Of a stretch of 64,000 nucleotides of DNA, positions 34,737-45,589 are shown one piece after another. Every line of letters starts with the position of its first letter. The first letter of the stretch is position 1. Where the stretch lies: contig NC_033559.1 in NCBI RefSeq assembly GCF_001680005.1, positions 1,302,001 through 1,366,000 of the forward strand. The letters run 5' to 3'. Source of the DNA: Plasmodium coatneyi (taxonomy: Eukaryota > Apicomplexa > Aconoidasida > Haemosporida > Plasmodiidae). The notes under the pieces are model-generated. The model saw only the letters and a list, made by a program, of their open reading frames with translations, was not told the origin of the DNA and did no database searches. Made by a program: the position numbers and the translations under genes.

Positions 34737-35750
34737 TTCGGAGGGGTTTCTGTCAGGTGTGGTCTCAGTGCAGTCACAACTATGTTACACCGACGTGTGT
34801 ATTTTCCCCCGTGTCGGTTCGGTGGTCACGCGTCTTCCCAGATGCTTCCCTTCGTGTGCTACTTGATAAGGCAACTACTGTCTGGGCCTGCTGAGTGTGT
34901 GCACCTTTTCTCGTTTAGCACGTTCTACCGTTTTGCCGTTTTTACCTTTTTACTTTTTTACCCTTCTTTTTTGTTCATCTTCCGCTGGGCGTGGATACGG
35001 ATTTTCCCTGTTTCGCCACGCTTGGCACAAAAAAAAAATAGTACAGTGAGAAGCTAAGCGAAACGAAGCAAAATGGAACAAATCAGCCGGAGTACACACC
35101 CATCTGGTGGCAGAATCTCTACACAGCATACGTTCACAGCGCAAACGTGGCTTGTAGTGCGAAGGTGTTTTCCTTTCACCACGGGAAATTGTATTTAGGG
35201 GGAGATGCGTTGTGGTTCGAAGGGCTTCTTGACTGGCTTGCTTATTCACCGCACTACGGTTCCTTTGAATTTTTTTTTTTTTTTTTTTTTTTTTTTCACT
35301 CTCCTCCCTGTGGTAGTAGTATAGTAGTGTACATCGCACCATGTTTGCCTTAAATTAGTAACACAATTTTTTGTCGCACCTTTCCATAAACACCAGGGGT
35401 AGGTAACCTGGTCACACATGCGTGCGTAGGTTAAGTGAATGCGCCTGAAGCGTCCACCCCACTTTGGAAAGATCCGTGACAGCCATATCGCCCATCTGTG
35501 GTGCATTCCCAGAGGGCAGAACTTGTGGCGAAGAGAGCATATCATCCATGGGTACTTCCCCACCACACCACCACTGCTTAAGTGAACATTCATTTAGATG
35601 ACAAAAGAGCATCGAAGCGACAACAAAAAAAAGGGGGGATTCGCAAAACATATTAACAGGATTAAAAAAAAAAAAAAAAAAAAATCTACACCTCCGCATA
35701 CGTACTTTTTCTTGAGCACACACCTGCAGAACCCGAGCTCGTAAAAAAAA
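34737..35750. other. Divergent intergenic region (MFS transporter / bL33m)
   Basis: About 1 kb holds two divergent promoters. T runs occur at 35270-35296, and A runs at about 35030-35039 and 35665-35684. No gene is supported. Confidence 0.5.
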
Positions 35751-36474
35751 ATGTTCTTCCTAAGTAGTGTGCTATTTCGATCCAAAAGCAAAAGGGTCCA
35801 TGTGAATTTAGTTTCCTCATGTGCGAGCAACTACATCTACTCGACTTACATTTCTCCCAGCAAGTCCAAGTTCCGCTTGTCCCTGAGGAAGCACGACCCC
35901 GTAGTTAACCGCCACGTGTTCGTGCCCCAGCTTAGCTTGTCAAGGCGTGTTCCCACACATGTCCATGCGAAACCAGCTTGTACAGCCAAAACGTGTCCTC
36001 ATGTGCATACTCATGTGTACCCCTCATTCACTTTCATTTGCCGCTTCCCCCCTCTGCAGCATGTTTTACCAAAAGCACACAAAGTCCAAGTCGAAAAAGA
36101 GGCTGACCATGCATGGGATTAATTATGCGCGCTTCACAGGTGCGTATGACCCCCTTTTAAAGGGTTCATTTGGGGGGAATTTCCACATGGAGTGTCCCAT
36201 CGACCAGCCTCCACTTCATGGTACTGTTCACCCCCTTAGGAAAAAACAAAAACCTGAGGCCCCTGTTGAAGAGAGTAGAGAAGTCCTACCTGTTCGGGAA
36301 ATTCAACAAACTCATAGACAGCACGTATAGGTAGGAAAATTGGTGAACTGCCACCCTCCCAAATTAGTTTGAACTCTTGGTGGGTGTTATTTTGTAAAAT
36401 CCTTAAGCGTTTTTGTTTCCACCTCTTTGGTTTTAAATTTTTTGCTTTATAGGAGTCTGCCAAGGATGAGTTGA
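35751..36474 (+). CDS. Mitochondrial (organellar) large-subunit ribosomal protein bL33, 4 exons
   Basis: Exon 1 (35751-35917) encodes the bL33 signature: SKRVHVNLVSSCASNYIYST ... SKFRLSLRKHDPVVNRHV. bL33 sits near the E site of bacterial-type ribosomes. Exon 2 is 36060-36139, exon 3 is 36240-36330 and exon 4 is 36453-36474; phases 2, 1 and 2 all close, giving 119 residues. The splice after exon 1 uses a weak donor, GTTCGT, and completes the conserved valine and the motif HVMFYQK. Bacterial bL33 is about 50-55 residues, so about 60 basic residues are appended at the C-terminus (RLTMHGINYARFTGKNKN...). Reading through the last intron would stop one codon later, so exon 4 is optional. The zinc-binding cysteine pairs are absent, as in many bL33 forms. 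A mitochondrial rather than apicoplast location is inferred. Confidence 0.8.
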
Positions 36475-37151
36475 CGCGTTGGGGATGGTACCAACGGTCC
36501 TCTACAACCTCAGCAAAGTATGCAAGTCATGCTAAGGATACCTTCATTAGAAGGAAAAGACGTGACTGCTTGTCAACCGTGGACGTACTTCTCCAAAGGT
36601 TAATTTGTCACATGTGAGCACTACCTCAGGGAACCAATTCACTTTTTAAAATTTTCGCCAAAGAAGGTTTTCCCGCGTGTTCAGTTCAGCTGTGCCCATC
36701 GCTGCGTTGCGCTGCTCTATTTTGTGTTACCGCCTGTTACGTTATGTTATGTTTTTTTTTTTTTTTTTTTTAAACCACTACAACTGCACACATCTGTTTT
36801 AAGTGCCATAACTGCGACACACCCGTGTCGACTCCTCCCGTTCTGCAGTGCCCCCCCGGGGTAACTCTCCACTTCAACCCTTCCACTTTGTCAAAATGGA
36901 AAAAAAAAATAAATCCCATAAAGGTTGCGTAAAAAAAAAAAAAAAGTTAGGGGACGCATGTACCTGTTCTACCTTAGCAAGTGTAAAGCTGAAATGTAGG
37001 GAAGTGCAACTCCGCTGTTGACTACCAAGGAGAGGATTTTCATCATACAGCATAGCAACACAAAGGAGGGAAATATAAGCAAGTGCAGCCACAAACTGAG
37101 GAACCCATTTTGCAAAAGTGTTTTTCTTCAACGGGGGCGTGAAAGAGGCCT
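36475..37151. other. Intergenic region, no gene seen
   Basis: This separates two plus-strand genes. A T run near 36751-36771 and an A run near 36930-36945 are the only notable features. It presumably includes the promoter of the 1219-residue protein gene. Confidence 0.45.
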
Positions 37152-40100
37152 ATGCTGCTAACACGTGAGCCTCTGCGCAAGAAAACGTATCACCTTGCCT
37201 TTCAGGCATTTTTTCACTCCCTACAGAATGGGGGCCCAAAAAGGGAGAACCCCGAAAAGTGGGGGGAGGGCATCAAAATGGGACTACATGCAAGGAACCC
37301 GCTGAATCACCACAGCCACAGGAATGAACTAACCAATTTGACGCAAATCAGGGGAGCATTGAGGCAGGCAAGAAGGACTGCAATGAGCAGCAACACGGAA
37401 GCGCAAAAAAAAGTGGACGAATCAGTGGAAGTGCCAGTAGGGGGAAAAAGAAATAACCCCTCTGGATACTCCCCCCGTAATAGAATCAGAACAGATGGAA
37501 GGATCCACAGGGAAAATGATTATACTAGTCCACAGGATGAACACACAGTGGAGTGTGGGCTGTCCATGCGGGCTGCGAGAAAGGGGTCCACACAGGAAGA
37601 GAGCCAAAAGGTTAATCCAGAACTGAACGCAGCGAACAACTTATGTAAAAAAATCTTCTACCTAAGCAAGAATGGCGTGAAAAATGAAAACGTGTGGAAG
37701 CATTACTTAATCGAAGTAGATAGAGAAAAAAAAAACTTCCACCTGGTAAGTACAAAAAATGTGTTTCTCCTATTGCTAGGTTTGAGTAAGAGTCAACACA
37801 TCGTGAAGGTCCTCCTGCGTCGTGGCACCGTTAAGGGGGACCACGAAAGGGAAGAAGCAAAAGAAACACACAGAGATGATTTAGTGGATACCCTTATAGA
37901 CACCCTCTCGAAGAGGATGGACCGACTGACGAACAGCCAACGGAGTCTCCTCCTGCACATCATCCAAAGGTTACACAGGATCGAAAAGTACAACCATGTG
38001 GTAAACGAAATTAATAGCAGAATTTTGGAGGGAACCCCATTAAAGAAGTTAAGCGCGAGAGCCTTTTCCAGCGTCCTCCACGTGTATGCAAATGGTGGAG
38101 CTTCAGTTTCATCTATCGAAGGAGAAGTTCCTACATGTAGGCGTCTCTCCCTTGAAGACACCATCAGCAACGCCTTTTCGGAACGAAATGGACAACAGAA
38201 CAAATTGGTGAAGATCCTCCTTAAGGGAAAAGTGAGGATGGAGGATATCCTCCGTCTCCTTGGAGCCATGCACAAACTGAAGATAAAAAATAAACAGATC
38301 CTTCAATGCGTGGTGCAAATTTTAAATGAAAAAGTGAAAGACGAGAGTTACTTCCTAACCCCGTCTCTTCTTCTCTACCTGGCCAACCTAAACGTATACA
38401 ATGAGGAACTGTGGAGAAAGCTGAAAATGGTTGTAATGCAGAATTACCGCTTCTACAATTCGGTGCATCTAACGAATATATTTTATGGGTTCTCCAAGTT
38501 TAGGCCCGATGATGTGGAGGACTTGTTTGACATTTTGGCTAGCCACATCATGGACACAGACTTATATAAGGAACAATGCAGAAAAAAAGAAAAGCAGTTA
38601 ACCCAGGGGAAATCTGGTTCTGTAGATTCTAACCTGTTTGATCAACCCAAATGGGAAGATCCCCCCAGGGATAACGCAGTCAACACGTTTAACGTCTTCC
38701 AAACAACGAACATTATAAAGAGCTGCCTACTTTGCAATTACCTAAATTATAGCTTCTTTCATTTTTTACTTGACCGGTTCAGCAAATCGGAAGAACCACA
38801 ATCGTTGGACAATCAAATTGATTCCCTAAAGGTAGTGTCCACTATATTGAAAAGGTTCAACAGATGCGTTTACAAACATGTGTTGCGCTTTAATTACACT
38901 GAAAAAGGGGAGTATCCCTCTCTGCATGACGGACAACACACATACGTCCACTTGCTAAACAGTGAGAGCACTCACAAGGAGATGCACACCTACAGCTGCA
39001 GTTACGATATGTGTGATAGCCACCTACCCATGGTAGAGTATGCCTCTGTGGGATCTACACCAAAGGAGGAGCAACGTCAGTTTGAAACCTACTTGGATGA
39101 AGTAAGCGAAAAGGTGAGAAAAAATATAGAACAGAATTTAGGAACCCCCCACTTGAAGCTACTCCTACATAAGTTAATGCTCTCTCTATCAGGCACCAGT
39201 GTGAGGTTTGTAAACCTGTACGCCTTGTGTTTAATCATATTGGAGGAAAACAAAAAGGACTTAAGTGTTAACAATTTGTTTCTCTATGTCCAAATTTTCC
39301 ACCGAATCAAATTGTACAATTATGAACTGTTCAGTTGGCTAGTCGAACACATAAAGCAGAATACACATCTGCTAGATGTGAAGAAAAAAATAAAAATTAT
39401 TTTATTGTCTTGTAACATTTTTAAAAGGATAAATGAGAAGGAGGTGCAGGAATTGTGCCGCTTCTTTCTAAGTTCAGATGATTCTTCCTTTTCCAGAAAG
39501 GGGGAAGCAATTTTTACAGATGCTCCTCCTATGTGGGAAATTCCCGCAGAAATAAATATGAGGGGGAACATGGTAGACTTGGACCGCATCCCTAGGTGGA
39601 GCACTCCTAACAATATGCATGATGAGACTGGAAGTTTTGCAAATGGTGGTGATGATTCCGCTGGAAGGAACTTCCCTGTGGGGGAAAATAAGGACCCAAA
39701 TTTTGCCTTACCAAGCAAGGAAAATTTGTTCATCAAAATAGAAAAAACGGATACGTTACCATGCCACTTGGAGTTAACCGACTATATAAACTTTCTGCTC
39801 ATTTTGATTCAGAACTGGAAGGGAGATGGAAGGGGGAGGTTGGATCTCCTCTCCCTAATTTCGAAAGGACCAAATGACATTGTGAAAATTGGACAGATGG
39901 ACACAACTTTGGATGAGCACACAAAACGATTAGAAGAAAACCTGCACCGTGAGAGGGGCACTATCATTAAGCTGTTCCAGAAGATGGATCGCTTTTCACG
40001 TCGAGGACCTTACACAGATGAGGCAAATACGGTGGGTAACTTGCATGGCCTGCGTAGCGACTACTCCCTCCAAATGGACTACCTGCTGCATTTTATAAAG

Positions 40101-40811
40101 GTGATAAGCGAAGAGGTGCACGACGACATAGTAAGGACGCTGGAGGGGAGGGGTATCCAACTGGGGGGCCAAATGAAAGACCGGTGCGCCTCCCTTAAAA
40201 GCCCATTCGAGCTAAAAGAGGAAGACTTGCAATTCCTAAATCTGTCTAGAAGCGGCAAAGGCAGCCCGAGCGTTAGTCCGCCCACAGTCCATAATAACAA
40301 AACGATTAATAGGTACATGTATGGAAGTGTCCGTGAGACGGTAGACCTCCTTCGACAGAGTTTCCAGCTGCACAAATGTAGCAATATTGCAGGTGTTTCT
40401 TCGAAGTATAGCAAAAACTACCTGAACGAAATGGAATCATTTTACAAGATAAACGGGTTCTTAACAGCAGATGTAGCGTACATTTTCGAAAAAGGGGAAG
40501 AAAAATTATTTCACTTTCTTCTATTTTACCCACACGAATTAAAAAAAACAGTTGTAAGGAAGTGCGAAAATCGGATTTTCCTAAAACAGGAATTTGATGA
40601 ATCGCTTCTAATATGCACCGAGATTATTTTCTTTTACAATTTCTTGAGGAAGAATTTTCGGAACCAGTTTTTTTTCAGCCTCGTGGATACCACTCCGTTT
40701 GTTAAATTTTCCCAATGCACAAATGGAGATGCGTTGGTGGGGGGCATTCCCGATGGTGATCGCGTCATGCGCGAGGCCACCAGCCTTTTAGAGACCATCT
40801 CGAATGTATAG
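37152..40811 (+). CDS. Large helical, possibly organellar RNA-binding repeat protein (1219 aa), function unknown
   Basis: The gene is a single exon from the ATG at 37152 to a TAG at 40811. An alternative ATG at 37278 (codon 43, context AAAATGG) is stronger and would start a basic leader (MGLHARNPLNHHSHRNELT), suitable for mitochondrial import. The body is built of leucine-rich helical segments in loose series: VFLLLLGLSKSQHIVKVLL, SLLLHIIQRLHRIEKYNHVV, SARAFSSVLHVYANGG, DILRLLGAMHKLKIKNKQIL, SLLLYLANLNVYNEELW, SVHLTNIFYGFSKFRPDDV and VFQTTNIIKSCLLCNYLNY. This pattern is what heptatricopeptide/FASTK-like repeats of apicomplexan organellar RNA-binding proteins look like. Such proteins often end in a RAP domain; I do not see one here. 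Asn/Ser-poor, charged insertions interrupt the second half. The function is an inference only. Confidence 0.8.
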   Translation: MLLTREPLRKKTYHLAFQAFFHSLQNGGPKRENPEKWGEGIKMGLHARNPLNHHSHRNELTNLTQIRGALRQARRTAMSSNTEAQKKVDESVEVPVGGKRNNPSGYSPRNRIRTDGRIHRENDYTSPQDEHTVECGLSMRAARKGSTQEESQKVNPELNAANNLCKKIFYLSKNGVKNENVWKHYLIEVDREKKNFHLVSTKNVFLLLLGLSKSQHIVKVLLRRGTVKGDHEREEAKETHRDDLVDTLIDTLSKRMDRLTNSQRSLLLHIIQRLHRIEKYNHVVNEINSRILEGTPLKKLSARAFSSVLHVYANGGASVSSIEGEVPTCRRLSLEDTISNAFSERNGQQNKLVKILLKGKVRMEDILRLLGAMHKLKIKNKQILQCVVQILNEKVKDESYFLTPSLLLYLANLNVYNEELWRKLKMVVMQNYRFYNSVHLTNIFYGFSKFRPDDVEDLFDILASHIMDTDLYKEQCRKKEKQLTQGKSGSVDSNLFDQPKWEDPPRDNAVNTFNVFQTTNIIKSCLLCNYLNYSFFHFLLDRFSKSEEPQSLDNQIDSLKVVSTILKRFNRCVYKHVLRFNYTEKGEYPSLHDGQHTYVHLLNSESTHKEMHTYSCSYDMCDSHLPMVEYASVGSTPKEEQRQFETYLDEVSEKVRKNIEQNLGTPHLKLLLHKLMLSLSGTSVRFVNLYALCLIILEENKKDLSVNNLFLYVQIFHRIKLYNYELFSWLVEHIKQNTHLLDVKKKIKIILLSCNIFKRINEKEVQELCRFFLSSDDSSFSRKGEAIFTDAPPMWEIPAEINMRGNMVDLDRIPRWSTPNNMHDETGSFANGGDDSAGRNFPVGENKDPNFALPSKENLFIKIEKTDTLPCHLELTDYINFLLILIQNWKGDGRGRLDLLSLISKGPNDIVKIGQMDTTLDEHTKRLEENLHRERGTIIKLFQKMDRFSRRGPYTDEANTVGNLHGLRSDYSLQMDYLLHFIKVISEEVHDDIVRTLEGRGIQLGGQMKDRCASLKSPFELKEEDLQFLNLSRSGKGSPSVSPPTVHNNKTINRYMYGSVRETVDLLRQSFQLHKCSNIAGVSSKYSKNYLNEMESFYKINGFLTADVAYIFEKGEEKLFHFLLFYPHELKKTVVRKCENRIFLKQEFDESLLICTEIIFFYNFLRKNFRNQFFFSLVDTTPFVKFSQCTNGDALVGGIPDGDRVMREATSLLETISNV

Positions 40812-41269
40812 GTCACCACCAACGGAGAGTGCAACTCGTTTATGTGTGTACAAATAGATGTAATTTTCCGCTTATCGGTTTTTTTTTTTTTTTTTTGTGC
40901 CAAACAAAGAGACCTACTAAATTACAAAAAGGATGAGCAACAGGGGAGGAGGAAAAAAAGACAAATAAATGCACAAGTAAGTCAAGGTGAATACGGGATG
41001 AAGCTTTCTTGTCCCGTTTTTAAAATCATTCGGAATGAAAAGTGTGCAATTATGAAGGGGCCACATGTGGGATCCCCACACGGGGAGGTGCAAAAAAATA
41101 AAATAAAAGCATACATATACGGAATGTGTATACGCATCACCTGTAAAATGACGTGATAAATATGAGCGGCATGCACATGTTTATCCCCCCGCAAGTGCAA
41201 TGGAAGAGCGGAAAAAAGGGGACATTTAACATTTAGACAAGTTGGTCCAACTGGGCCAACTGCTCTGGG
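40812..41269. other. Convergent intergenic region
   Basis: This is the 3' flank of both the 1219-residue protein gene (+) and CERLI1 (-). A T run near 40880-40896 occurs. No gene is supported. Confidence 0.45.
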
Positions 41270-43276
41270 CTAATCGCTGTAATTGCACATGTTTTGCGAG
41301 GCGTCCTCCAAGACCTGATCCAGTTCGGGGTCCTTGGTATGACCCTCATCCTTGTCGACATTGCTCAGGGTATCCACAACATTTTTTTTATTTAGGTATT
41401 TATTTTTTATAGAATTTGTAGAGAAAGAGCGAGACAGTTGTTTGTTAATTTCGATGGCCTCTTTGGACGCTCCTTCCGCATAGTTCTCTGTGAGTTCTTT
41501 GATTTTATTTCTTTTGTTTTTTTTCTCACGTCTGTAATTACTTACTAGGATAATGAAATCGTGAATGATATTCACCCAAATGTTTCTGTCCTTGTCTACC
41601 GTCTTAAGGTATAGGTAATTTTCCTTTTTCTCTCTTTTTTTCCTGTACTTGATGTAGAAGTACTTGTGGCTGTAGACGTCGCTGTATACGTTCACTACGT
41701 ATTCGAGGCGGATGTACCCCACTCGGTTCTTGTCCACCTGAGGGGTGAAAGTGGGTGGAGAAATTACTAGGGGGTGCACACACTGTGCGTAATGCGCGCA
41801 TCAAACAAATGTGCCGCATAAACACAAATTCGTGCGGTGTAAAATTAAGGATGCCACAAAACGAACCTTCGCGTCGGCTTCCTCATTATAGTAGCACCAG
41901 TAGAATTTTCCCTTAAAGAAGTGCATGTAGAAAAAGTACTTGTTGTAGAATCGCTTGATGTAAAAATTGCTGTGCAGCAGGTAGCCATTCAAGTTTTTGC
42001 AAAAGAGCCGAATTTTGTCTTCGATTGCCAGGGAGGAAATGTTCTTGTAGATGGCTGCGAGGGGGAAGTGGCGACGTGAAGAAGAGCAATGTAAGGAGGA
42101 ACAATGTTATTATGCGTTCCGTCTGGCACTGCCTGGCGCATCATAGTGCGCCGCAAAATGAGCGTGGTCTTACTGGAACTGACGTCCGTCTCCTTAATAG
42201 CGTCGAAGTGCTGCATGCCCTCATTTATGAGCTTCTCAATCATCTCATTATTCCTGTTCTGGTTTTTCTGAACAGCAATTATGGTCTCGATAAATAGGGA
42301 GGTGTATATCTGGTCCTCCTTCTTTATGCAGTCTAAGTTGATGTAGTGAAAGGACAAGCAGGCTGTTGCTACTATTTGGTTTTTGTTTACTATGTTAAAG
42401 TACATATTGCAGGGGAATAACTTCTTCACGATGTCTGTGTAGATGTGAAGATCAGCTGATCCGATGAATGTGTTTTTTAGAGTTCCCTTTTTGTACAATT
42501 CTATTCTGATGATTTCGTTGTTCTGTTTGACAACCATGTTTTTTCTTTCCTACTCTTGTGTGAAGGGGGGGAAGGGGTGCGCATAAGCAGTTGTGGAACG
42601 TATAACCAGATGTAGAACGCATGAACATAAGTGTGAGTGTATTCATGTAGATGCTCGCCGCCACCACGTGGAGCAAAACAAACAGGGGAGGAGGAGGAGA
42701 CTATGCCTTCCCTATTCTTTGTTCCCATTTTTCTTTTTTTTACTTCTATGTGTATTTTGTTGAGGTACTGCTTGTAGTAGTGGGTGTAGGAATATCTGTT
42801 TCCGATTTTCAGATGGACAATGTACTTGCTGTTGTCGTCGTCACCCATTTTTAAATTGATGTGGTGAATTTGAATGATGATGTTGAAGGATTCATATTTG
42901 TGGATGTTTAGGAGGCGGTACAGTTGGCCTGAAAGGAGGATTGTATGCATGCATGTACGCATGTGTGTATATGTATTGGGGAAGGTGATGTGAAAGAAGG
43001 GGCAGACAATCTGCTCGGAGCCACAAAAATGGGAAAGATAAAACGACGGAGCGATGTTCACTATTTCACCATTTGGACAAAATGGTTCCCTCGCCTGTTC
43101 AACAGTTTGTTTCCTCTTTTTGGAGATGCCATTCCACTTGTAGGTAGCTTACCGATTGGCTTATTTTCACTGATATGAGGAAACAAATCCCTATTTCTAC
43201 ACACGCAGAGGGTACAGACGGATGCAAGGAGGCATCCCCCCGCGTAGAGAAAATTATGCGGATCAAAGTAAAACAT
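41270..43276 (-). CDS. CERLI1: Cytosolically exposed rhoptry leaflet-interacting protein 1 (CERLI1/RASP2), C2 + PH domains, 5 exons
   Basis: CERLI1 coats the cytosolic face of rhoptries in merozoites and is needed for rhoptry release and red-cell invasion (known from P. falciparum). Exons 43276-43153, 42928-42744, 42549-42174, 42054-41867 and 41737-41270 join in consistent phase to 446 residues. Residues 9-28 form a hydrophobic N-terminal segment (NFLYAGGCLLASVCTLCVC), a membrane anchor. Exons 2-3 encode a C2-like beta-rich domain (NIIIQIHHINLKMGD ... IIRIELYKKGTLKNTFIGSADLHI). Exons 4-5 encode a PH-like domain (GYLLHSNFYIKRFYNKYFF ... RNIWVNIIHDFIILVSNYRR), with the tryptophan in the last helix as in PH domains. 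A charged tail follows. The identity rests on domain order, length and gene position next to a syntaxin. Exon 4 uses the same rare GTTCGT donor as bL33m exon 1. Confidence 0.88.
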
Positions 43277-44901
43277 CTTGGGGGGAAAAAAAAAAAAAAT
43301 GTCCTACAGAGAAATGGCTATGGCTAGCAAAGTAGTGTCCAATCTGCAGATCAATTAAATGTGACAAACAAATAGGGGCAATGCATCTGGACGGGTGATG
43401 CGAGTGGCAATTTGGTCATTCGCCCCCCTGCTCGGTGATTTTCGCACGTGTACATTTATACGCGTACATATATATGTACATATGTACATATCTACATTTG
43501 GGAAAAAAAAAAAATATATATATCAGACTTGTGACATCTTACAACTCGTCCGATTAACCGTTACATTAGAAGAGTGGCGAAGGAAAAGAAGGAAAATTCT
43601 GAATAAAATTATGCACCTATTTTTTTATAGAAAAAAAAAAAAAAAAAAAAAAAAATTGACACCGTAATTTGTTGTGCGCGCATATACGCTCGTTTTCCTG
43701 TGTGTGTGTGCAAATATGCGGGCGTGGAAAAAAAATGGCGGAATTTCTCCCTCTGTGGGAAACCGCGGTAACCATTCGAATGCCGCGATGGGTGAGGAAG
43801 GGATTAGAGGCACGAACAAACGGAAGTGAACACAAACGAACACAAGTGAACAGACGTTAATGCAACTGAAGAAAAAAAGCGCAACCGCGCTAACCTCTTG
43901 CTGCGAGTGAATAAATAAATGCCCTATTTTCCAAACGCGCGGAGGCCAACCGTTGCCACGTCTTTGATGCCCCCTGGCGAAACCGAGTAAGTGCCGAAAA
44001 AAATGTCAGCAAAAATGGCACCACAATTGGGAACCCCTGGAAAATTGGCCAAACAAAAAAAAATTTCCCTCTTTCACCTTCCTCAAAGGTAAGTTATATA
44101 TACATATACACATACATTTGTAGACTCCGTTTTATTTTAATGCCATTTTTTTCATTTGTAACTTGACCCCCCTTCTGCTATCACACTATGCACTTTTTAA
44201 AAATCTCAAAAAGGCTGCCTCTTTTGGCGTGTGTGTGCATAAAATTCCCTTTAGCTAAGCACCACGAGGTTAGTTGGACTATTTGTCATGCGCCTTTTCA
44301 CGCGGTGTGGCGCTGTTTGACGTTGTTTTCAGGTCATTCTTTGGTCACTTGCGCGCTCACGCCATTTTCCTCGCTAGGCAAAAATTGCCTAACGCCTTTT
44401 TTTCCCTTGGTCTATGTGTCCATTTGGATGGGTGTGTTTTTTTCGGAAGGTAAGAAGCCGGTTCCGCGCGACTTTCAAAAAGGACAAATGCGGACGGGGA
44501 AGCACAGCACAGGAAATTTTCCAAAAGGGTAATCAAACAAGTTAAGCAAGTTAAGAAAACCAAACAAATCAAACGTGCCAATCAGAGTAAAAACGCAAAC
44601 TTGCTCTGCGCACGGCGGGAAGTAAAATTCCTACAGGGTGGGCATTTTTTTTAAGCAATTCACCTAAATTTTGCTAACAAATTAAACAACAGGAGGGATT
44701 GCTGCTAAGTTTCTCTCCGTTTATTTTCCCTTTTCATCCATTCGCCCGTCCGCCCACGATTTATTCACTTCAATTTGGCAATTTGACAAATTGACAATTT
44801 TGCACTCCTCCCATTTGTTCCCTTTTTTTTTTTTTTTTTTTTCCCCTTCGCCGCACCTTCACGAGAGGGCCAATTAAAAAAAAAAAAATCCTACAACGTG
44901 A

Positions 44902-44932
<31 letters not shown>

Positions 44933-45589
44933 AAACATAGGTGCGTCCTTCACCAATGATATAAACTTACAATTTCTTTTTTTTTGTTTTTTTTCCTTTC
45001 GCCGAGGCCACATTAAGTGATCTGCGATACGTAAGAAAAAAGCCGTTCACTTTGGCCAGGCGCAGATTTTCGACATAGCCGCTTAGCAGTTTTGCACGTG
45101 TCCCACTGGGCTAGTTTTTCCCGCAAATTCGACGCGCACAAATGCGGAAGTGCTGCAAAATTGGCGGCCCCCCATTTTTCAGACAAAGTGGTTAAGCGGT
45201 TACACGGCGAAAAGGACGGGACCCCCCGAACGGTGTGTGCCAGCTTTGAAAAATGAGCAGCTGTCTGAAGGGGGTATCAGTCAAGCACGTGTGAAAGTCG
45301 CAACGGGGGGGCAGCGAAGGATAGACGCATTAGAGGAGGAGCAAGGTCGAACGGAAGCACCTTATTTGGCCCCGCGGGTGAACGCTCCACGCATTTGAAA
45401 CATAGACCCAGGATAAATGATGAAATGCAGAAAGGGGGAAAAATCAACTCTCCGTCACCGTGCTGCTCGTTGATGCCTTGCCACATCAGTGACACGCCCG
45501 CTCATTAGCCCGCATGCTGGTCGGGTGTATACATACATATATACACATGTGTGTGTGGCACATTTGCGCCGCGCCCCAAGGCCCAAAGA
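43277..45589. promoter_or_regulatory. Divergent intergenic region (CERLI1 / syntaxin) with GTGCA elements
   Basis: This 2.3 kb carries both promoters. Copies of GTGCA (either strand) lie at 43612-43616, 43708-43712, 44189-44193 and 44235-44239. GTGCA is the core reported for AP2-I, which drives invasion genes in late blood stages. A five-base motif recurs by chance about this often, so the assignment is weak. Long A and T runs occur at 43631-43655 (25 A), 44823-44842 (20 T), 44876-44888 and 44901-44928 (28 A). Confidence 0.25.
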
